Part shown: piece after piece, positions 16,567-23,011 of the stretch
Layout: each line of letters starts with the position of its first letter
Numbering within the stretch: position 1 is the first letter of the stretch
Origin: Nemertoderma westbladi
Taxonomy: Eukaryota; Xenacoelomorpha; Nemertodermatida; Nemertodermatidae
DNA length: 23,011 nt
Assembly: GCA_032718475.1 (NCBI GenBank)
Contig: JAUCBJ010001072.1
Location: 1-23,011 of the forward strand
Direction of reading: 5' to 3'
The notes under the pieces: model-generated
The model's database searches: none
Told to the model about the DNA's origin: nothing
The model's input: only the letters and a program-made list of their open reading frames with translations
Program-made: the position numbers and the translations under genes

Positions 16567-19498
16567 TTAATTATATGCAATTTCAAAAAGATGTGTTTTG
16601 AGTCGCTGTTTAAAAATTGTGGTGTCGGAAATCGAGCGGATATCTTTTGGGAGTTTATTCCAGAGTCGTGGGGCGGTTACTGGGAATGCCCGGCGCCCTA
16701 GGGTTTGACAGTTGAATCGCGGCTCAACGAAAGTGAGTGTAGAGCAATTCCTTGTAGTGTTGTTATTGCGATTGACCCGGACAAGCATGTCAGATATATA
16801 ATGTGGTGCGTGACCTAAGGTGGACTTGTGGACAAGGAGAAGCAATTTAAACTCAATGCGTTTACGCACTGGTAGCCAATGTCATTCTTTGACACTCGGC
16901 GTAATGTGGTCATACTTGTGAACCCTAGTTAGTAGGCGGGCGGCCGAGTTTTGCACACGTTGCAATTTTGCTAGTTGGTAGCTAGACACCCCATAGAGGA
17001 GGCCGTTACAGTAGTCAATCCGACTTGAAATAAGTGAATGTATAACTGTTTTAGCGGACTTTTGGTCAAGAAAGTTGATGATACGGCGAATGTTATGGAT
17101 GTGGAAGAACGCGGCATTACAAGTTTTGGATATGAATTTTCCCATGGTGAGATTTGGATCGAACCATGTGCCGAGGTTCTTTACAAATTTTGCAGGGCGT
17201 ATTTTAAAGTTACCAACGTTTAGGTATTGTGTAGATACTTTAGAGAGTTGTTGAGGTGTTCCCAGTATTATAAACTCGGTTTTATCATCGTTTATTTCAA
17301 GTTTGTTTATAATAAACCACCTACTGTACGTATATCTGCAATACATCTCTGGAGGGCTTGGAATGCATCTGTTTCGTTGGATTCACTTGATGGCTGAAAC
17401 GCATGGTATGTTTGTTTGTCATCAGCATATCCATGTAAGGCGATTGGCAAGTGGTTCTCAATGATAGTAAATAGACCCCGCCCGAAATTACTGAAATAGT
17501 GACAGGATAAGCATGCACCCTGGGGGAAGCCGTATTCCAATACGTGTACTCTGGAATTGGAACCGAGAGTTGTTACGTGTTGGCGGCGCCCCCGGAGGAA
17601 GGATGAGAACCACCGTAGACATGTGCCGCAAATTCCCAGGTCAGATTTGAATACACGCAGAAGGCGATCGTGGTCAACGGTGTCAAAGGCGGAGCTGAGA
17701 TCTAGAAGTACTAGAAATGTCACTTTTTTCTTATCCATGTTTATAAGAATATCTGATTGGACTTTAATCAGTGCTGTTTCTGTGCTATGAAATTTTCGAT
17801 ATCCAGATTCGTTGGTTGGCAAGGGATGATGTTCGTTTATATAGGGGAGAAATTGCGACACCACCGCTCTTTCTGCAATTTTTGACACGAAGGGCAAACC
17901 GCTAACAGGTCGGAAGTTAAACTTCAGAGTCGAGTCAAGACTAACTTTTTTTAGTAATGGGGAGACCTGCGCTGTTTTCTAAATATCTGGGACTGTACCA
18001 CTCTGCAGAGAGTTATTAGTCATAATTGTTATGGGTGTGCAAAGACTTGAAATGCAACGTTTTAGCGTACTTGTAGGTAATGGGTCTAGAGGGCATTGTT
18101 TATTTGGGGCAGATTTTATTAGTTTTATAATGCTAGGTGTGGACAGTACTTTAAAGGATGAGAGTGACGCGCTGGCCACAGAGTTGTCTGGTTCGGTAAT
18201 GCTTAATGTACCGTCTGGTTCAAAGCTGCAAAGGGGATGGCGTATTCCAGATCCAGTCGCATTCATTTCGTCTAGATTATCTCTGATAATTTGTATCTTT
18301 GTAGCAAAGTGGTCAGCGAACATGTTGGCTAGTTCGGTAGGAGAGCTGTGGGCGGGATAAGCAATATTTTTATGTTGCTTTGCAAGCGACCTAACCAGGC
18401 TGAACAGCGCCTTCTGATCAACATTACATGCATCAATCTCGCCCCGGTAAAAGGATCTACGGTCGGAAATTAATTGTGCTGTGTATAGTTTCCTAATTCG
18501 TTTGAATTCCGCCATGTCAGTCGGTGATTTCGATTGCCGCCAACGCCGTTCAGCAGTCCGGCGTTGGGACTTCAGTTTCCTAGCGTTCCCGGTGAACCAT
18601 TTTGGACCAGAGCGTTCAGTAATTGATTTGGTCTTTATTGGGGCGTGTTTGTCAATCAATGCAGAAAGCGTTTTATTGTAGGTTAATGCCTGTTCATCAA
18701 TGTTGAGAGCGGTAAATGATGGTTTACAGAGATCTGAGTTGCATATATCCCTGTTCAAATCTTCAACTACTACTGACCCTATATTTCGAAATTGAATAGT
18801 TTTAGGAATAGAATAGATTGGGGCTTCGGTATAGAAATGAGGCATTGCACCACACAGCGATCGGAAACGTAATACGATCCGGTCGGTGGACTTACAGTCA
18901 AATCGCCGCAATTTCTAGTCATTATTAGGTCAAGTGTGTGTCCGGATTCGTGGGTTGGGATGGAAACGTGTTGTTGTAAGCCTATACTGTCAAGAATGTC
19001 CAAAAACTTAGATGCATCGTAATTATCTTCTATGTCAACATGTATATTAAAGTCACCTACCACAATTAGTCGCTCCTCACAGCAAAGCCATGGTTTGATG
19101 AATTTCGGGAATTCGTCAGAAAACGTTAAGCATGTAATGGGATGAGCTGTACTATATGGTGGGCGGTAGATAACGACCAAACATAGTTTGGTGTTAGAAG
19201 ATTTAATGGACCATACAGAGTATTCGAATGAGCTGTTTTCGGTAGTGCTGTGCAGTGTGTAGTGTAATGAGTCTTTTAGAATTACACCGGTGCCTCCACC
19301 AGGGCGGTTAAGCCGTGGTGAGTCATCGATAGTTTATCCCTTTGGAGCGCAAAGGTTCTTTGCCACTGTATCGTTAGCACTGAACCAGGTTTCTGTTAGC
19401 GCGCATATGTCAATATTATTGTTGGAAATGAATTCCACAATCTCGGCGCTTTTGTTTCGGGCTGACCTGGGATTCATAATGCAAAGGTGAAGTGAGTT
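16567..19498 (-). pseudogene. CR1/L2-like LINE ORF2: endonuclease and reverse transcriptase
   Basis: The endonuclease starts LHLCIMNPRSARNK (first ATG at 19477-19475), with LTETW (Glu) near 19395, YRPP near 19165, VVGDFN near 19065, a SGHTLDLIMTR block, and SDRC at 18865-18854, where the catalytic His of SDH is replaced by Arg (codon 18859-18857 CGC for CAC). The RT shows LDLSSAFDTVDHDR near 17700, a weakened motif B (GFPQGACLS) and YADD at 17430-17419. The tail has RIDYCNGLLYG, LQRVQNSAARLL, HWLPV, FPVTAPRLWNKLP and LKTHLF. Damage: TAA 19336-19334, frame slip near 18805, TAG 17981-17979, a small insertion near 17315 and TGA 16884-16882 for a Leu codon. The frame otherwise persists, so decay is moderate. 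The encoded protein would have nicked DNA and copied its own RNA; this copy cannot. Confidence 0.9.
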
Positions 19499-19550
19499 GC
19501 CAGGTAAAATGTTGATATGAGTAATTACTTTAGCATTAACATTAGGTACT

Positions 19551-20727
19551 TTGCCGGGTGTCGCGACAACATTGGGTAGATTAACATTAGGTACAATGCC
19601 GGGTGTCGCAGCAACATTGGGTACATTCACATTAGGTACAGTGCCGGGTGTCGCAACAACATTAACACAGGGTACATTAACATTAGGTACAATGCCGGGT
19701 GTCGCAACAACAATAGCATTTGGTACATTCACATTAGGTACAGTGCCGGGTGTCGCAACAACATTGGTTACATTAACATTAGGTACAGTGCCGAGTGTCG
19801 CAACAACAATAACATTGGGTACATTAACATTAGGTACAGTGCCAGGTGTCGCAACAACATTGGGTACATTAACATTAGGTACAGTGCCGGGTGTCGCAAC
19901 AACATTGGGTACATTAACATTAGGTACATTGCCGGGTGTCGCAACAACATTGGGTACATTAACAGTAGGTACAGTGCCGGGTGTCGCAACTACATTAACA
20001 CAGGGTACATTAACATTAGGTACAATGCCGGGTGTCGCAACAACATTGGGTACATTAACATTAGGTACAATGCTGGGTGTCGCAACAACATTGGGTACAT
20101 TAACATTAGGTACAATGCCGGGTGTCGCAACAACATTAACACAGGGTACATTAACATTAGGTACAATGCCGGGTGTCGCAACAACATTGGGTACATTTAC
20201 ATTAGGTACAGTGCCGGGTGTCGCAACAACATTAACACAGGGTACATTAACATTAGGTACATTGCCGCGTGTGGCAACAACATTAACACAGGGTACATTA
20301 ACATTAGGTACAGTGTCGGGTGTCGCAACAACATTAACATTGGGTGCATTAACATTAGGTACAATGCCGGGTGTCGCAACAACATTAACACAGGGTACAT
20401 TAACATTAGGTACAATGCCGGGTGTCGCAACAACATTGGGTACATTTACATTAGGTACAGTGCCGGGTGTCGCAACAACATTAACACAGGGTACAATAAC
20501 ATTAGGTACATTGCCGCGTGTGGCAACAACATTAACACAGGGTACATTAACATTAGGTACAATGCCGGGTGTCGCAACAACATTGGGTACATTTACATTA
20601 GGTACAGTGCCGGGTGTCGCAACAACATTAACACAGGGTACATTAACATTAGGTACATTGCCGCGTGTGGCAACAACATTAACACAGGGTACATTAACAT
20701 TCGGTACAGTGCCGGTCGTGGGAAACC
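19551..20727 (-). repeat. Minisatellite of 45- and 51-bp units, 24.4 copies, in frame with the LINE endonuclease
   Basis: Twenty-four full units run from 19551 to 20708 (eleven of 45 bp, thirteen of 51 bp; the extra 6 bp lies in the ACATTAACACAGGG version), plus a partial unit at 20709-20727. All lengths are multiples of three. On the minus strand the frame that enters the endonuclease reads VVATPGTVPNVNVPN (45-bp unit) or the same with Cys-Val-Asn after the Pro (51-bp unit), without a stop from 20754 to the endonuclease. This frame contains no ATG until 19477. The plus strand and another minus frame are also open, as expected of such a repeat. Units 14-16, 19-21 and 22-24 form a 147-bp higher-order repeat. 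Confidence 0.95.
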
Positions 20728-20830
20728 ATCCAATTGGACGTTTATTTGAATGTAATTAGTTAGTAACCAATGAATGGCCTGTCCAAATCTCGCCGTACAA
20801 TCTACCGGGAAATTCAAACTTCCAGAAATT

Positions 20831-20928
20831 AATTATGGTCGACCATAAATTAATAATTTATGGTCGACCGTAAATTATTTTTTGGTAGACCATAAATAAT
20901 TTTTGGTCGATCGTAAATTATGACGTCA
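20831..20928. repeat. Four palindromic GGTCGACC-type repeats followed by TGACGTCA
   Basis: Copies at 20831-20851, 20855-20876, 20878-20898 and 20895-20919 share AATTTATGGTCGACCATAAATT or close variants (the centre is GTAGAC in the third and GTCGATC in the fourth). Each is self-complementary, so strong stems are possible. TGACGTCA at 20921-20928 is a perfect CRE/ATF-type octamer. The block lies just beyond the apparent 5' end of the minus-strand LINE. Confidence 0.85.
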
Positions 20929-21224
20929 TGGAGAACTTCTAAAAAAAAAATTCATTGGCAAAGATCAGCCACCGTTATTAATAGTCGGAGCGAGTTGGTA
21001 TAACAACGAACTAACTTCTGACTTCACTCATTTGACGGAAGACACAGTGGACACAGTCTAATAATCCTTAAACGAATTAAATCCTTTGTATGCTTTTCGC
21101 ATACGACTCAACTCTTAACTTGTTATTGAAATTAATTGACAAAAAGTAGGCCTATAGTCGAGTCAATCTAGCAAAAAACCCATAAGTATTTCGCAATCAA
21201 TCCGAACCACACATTTTGGATTCT
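20929..21224. other. Spacer without recognisable gene
   Basis: No coding, RNA or repeat signal that I can support. Confidence 0.5.
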
Positions 21225-21431
21225 ATATTATATATATTATTATATAGTATATATTATATATTATATATATTATTATATAGTATATATTATATATATTATT
21301 ATATAGTATATATTATATATATTATTATATAGTATATATTATATATTATATATATTATTATATAGTATATATTATATATTATATATATTATTATATTATT
21401 ATATTGCATATATTATATATTATATATATAT
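21225..21431. repeat. AT-only tandem array
   Basis: Almost pure A/T, built of TATATTATATATATTATTAT with a lone G in TATAGTATAT. The G residues fall at 21247, 21280, 21306, 21332 and 21365, that is at spacings of 33, 26, 26 and 33, so two unit lengths alternate. It ends in an irregular TATATTGCATATATTATATA stretch. Confidence 0.95.
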
Positions 21432-22006
21432 TAAAAAACTGGTTTGGACGAATTGCGAATTTGTTATGGGTTGACCCCCTTTTTCGGCTAGATTGACTCG
21501 CCTACTAGGGTTATGTGTATCTGTCTAATAAGGATCAGACATTGAGTAAATTGATACAATTTGATAGACTAATTAATAATATTAGGTAATTCTTCTAAGT
21601 ATAGATTGTGTACGTGCCAATGTTGTTTAAACAGTCTCAGACCTTCCGGGTTTTATTCGAACTCACTCCCGTGTACTACATATTACATAGGCTATATGGC
21701 ATTATTTGCAAGATTTTCCTACTTAAATGCGGTGACAAGTAAGTAAATATGGACGGATTAACACAACTTTATATAAATGATAGACGTTTTATGGCGGCTT
21801 TATATCAGTTTAAAATATTCATCGAAACAAAGATTCAATTTTCCTATGGAGGTTTTCATCATTAAGGTTTTCTGGTTTTCATAAGGAATCGTTTTGTGTT
21901 ACAATTCTGGAATAAAACGACATACATATTTGGGGTAAAGTACTTTACATTGTTGTGTAGCGCCTGGATATATTTTCACTTCTCACAACTATCGTTATTG
22001 GAGCAG
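21432..22006. other. AT-rich spacer, no convincing gene
   Basis: A 38-codon frame from the ATG at about 21749 (begins Met-Asp-Gly-Leu-Thr) has no recognisable family. No RNA gene, promoter or repeat is evident. Confidence 0.45.
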
Positions 22007-22785
22007 GGCAGGCTGCTTTCTAGTGTTGGTATTTTTGTAAACAACAGGAAGACCACAATTTTGACAGTGAACTTTAACCTATGACAGTGACCCTCAAGAA
22101 ATGCCCGATATCCCGTATTGACATAAGCTCCAGGGATGGCTTGCTTGAGCATGTAGTTGACTTCTGCTACTTGGGATCATGGATACGAAAGTCAGGTAAA
22201 GACCTTCGGATACGTAAGGGGAAGGCATGGGCAGCGTTAAATAGTCTGTGCAGGATTTGCCGTACATTTATAGTGTCTGTACATTTATTATAGATTATTT
22301 TGTAGAGCAGCAGTAGTTCCAGTACCCCTCTATGGGAGTCCATGCTGGGCTCTAACTGCTGAGGACACCAAATCTCTGGATGGCACATTCACAAGAATGC
22401 TACGCCGGGTTCATTGTGTCAAGTACAATGCACACATCTCCAACCAGACACTATATAACATTGGAGGTGTCTCATTGGTTCCCCCAAGCTTGACACTAGA
22501 ACAAAATCGCCTCCGCTTTGCAGGACATTGCTTTCGCCGTGAGGACCAGCCAGTGCATAATCTTGTGCTTTGGCGGCCTCATGGAGTGAATAAGCATGGT
22601 GGACAGCCCATGACTTTCTTGAGACGCATCTTAAAGGACACTGGCCTTGAAGATGTGGATGATCTAGCAAATGTCATGGGTGATATGGAGTTGTGGCTGC
22701 GCAATTTTGTCGACAAGCCGGCACAGCTTTCTTATTATATACATTTAATGCAGTTGCAATGCTGCACGCCGATAGTATTAGTGTA
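22007..22785 (+). pseudogene. RTE-like LINE, 3' fragment (copy E)
   Basis: Same portion of ORF2 as copy A, starting at CAGGCTGCTTTCTAGTG and running through FCYLGSWIRKSG, LRIRKGKAWAALN, LLYGSPCWAL (out of frame), RLRFAGHCFRRED and FLRRILKDTGLED to KPAQLS, with the 3' end near 22785. It is the most diverged copy at its left end: a TGA at about 22081 region breaks the frame, and 22260-22310 is replaced by unrelated sequence with a 10-bp direct repeat GTACATTTAT (22262 and 22279). The right part (22311 on) is nearly identical to the others, which may point to gene conversion or a patchwork origin. Confidence 0.87.
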
Positions 22786-23011
22786 GTAGTTTTGGATGGG
22801 GTGCTGGTTTAGTGTAGATTGGTACCAAGTGGACCAAGACAACAACGGACTGCTGCATCCATATCTGGCAGATGTTGATTGTTGGCGCTGCATATTTAGG
22901 TTATCGACTGGCTACAGAAGACTAACTTTTTTTTAATAATTACGTTTTAGTACATAATCGACATTCAAAAAGGATATTTAATTTTTTTCTAACACTATAT
23001 ATTATCTATAA
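22786..23011. other. Window end, no gene seen
   Basis: AT-rich sequence after the LINE 3' end with a T-run near 22926. Nothing else recognisable. Confidence 0.5.

Larger units (their letters stand above)
16160..20757 (-). mobile_element. CR1/L2-like LINE, nearly complete but mutated
   Basis: On the minus strand, in order: a minisatellite (20727-19551), AP-type endonuclease (about 19498-18800), linker, reverse transcriptase (about 18080-17310), the post-RT tail to the stop at 16567, then about 400 bp of AT-rich 3' untranslated sequence ending GGCCTGGTTTAAAGATTAAA and an A-rich tail near 16160. Length about 4.6 kb. The 5' edge is uncertain: I place it at the stop that bounds the open frame (20757), but the palindromes at 20831-20928 may belong to it. 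No target duplication could be found without a defined 5' end. Confidence 0.85.

Noticed and set aside
19551-20759. 402-codon plus-strand open frame (repeats of PGVATTLGTLTLGT type)
   Set aside because: It is the antisense of the minisatellite whose units are multiples of three. It begins at TTG rather than ATG and has no unique sequence, so it is an artefact of the repeat.
1-23011. tRNA, rRNA or small nuclear RNA genes
   Set aside because: I looked for B-box-like GGTTCGAATCC and typical cloverleaf ends on both strands and found none. The only tRNA-related string is the 12-nt primer site of the gypsy element.

Overview
This window is animal (metazoan) nuclear DNA. It has spliced exons with GT..AG borders, dense non-LTR and LTR retrotransposons, minisatellites and AT-rich spacer, and no operons. 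The element families (RTE-like and CR1/L2-like LINEs, a short-LTR Ty3/gypsy element with a serine-tRNA-type primer site) fit an invertebrate, probably aquatic. I cannot name the species.

One host gene is supported. It is an ESCRT-III subunit of the CHMP1B type on the minus strand. A 16-nt coding first exon (15576-15591) and a 130-nt second exon (12408-12537) have canonical splice sites and matching phase, separated by a 3,038-bp intron. I find no third exon to the left, so 1-12407 is probably part of a very large second intron. Almost all recognisable mobile DNA on the left lies in that intron.

Layout. 243-384: 23-bp minisatellite. 701-2142: two 3' pieces of one RTE-like LINE family in tail-to-tail inverted orientation, forming a long hairpin. 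2143-10605: a longer but broken plus-strand copy of the same LINE (endonuclease, then reverse transcriptase), split by a complete, apparently intact and very young minus-strand Ty3/gypsy element (3713-9030; identical 201-bp LTRs, AGACC target duplication, 1501-codon Gag-Pol). 11230-12110: a GC-rich, broken C-terminal piece of a different retroelement. 12408-15591: CHMP1B exons, with intron 1 holding an RTE scrap, GCGAGC/GCGCGCC-type repeats and an L2/CR1-like 3' end. 15843-16010: perfect 21-bp tandem repeat just upstream of the CHMP1B start codon. 16160-20757: a nearly full but mutated CR1/L2-like LINE on the minus strand, whose reading frame runs without a stop into a 1.2-kb minisatellite of 45/51-bp units. 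20831-20928: palindromic GGTCGACC repeats and a CRE-type octamer. 21225-21431: AT-only array. 22007-22785: a fifth copy of the RTE family.

Order of events visible here: the RTE copies came first and decayed, and the gypsy element then landed inside one of them. Its identical LTRs make it the youngest datable event. All functional statements about families rest on motif recognition by eye. No database search was run.
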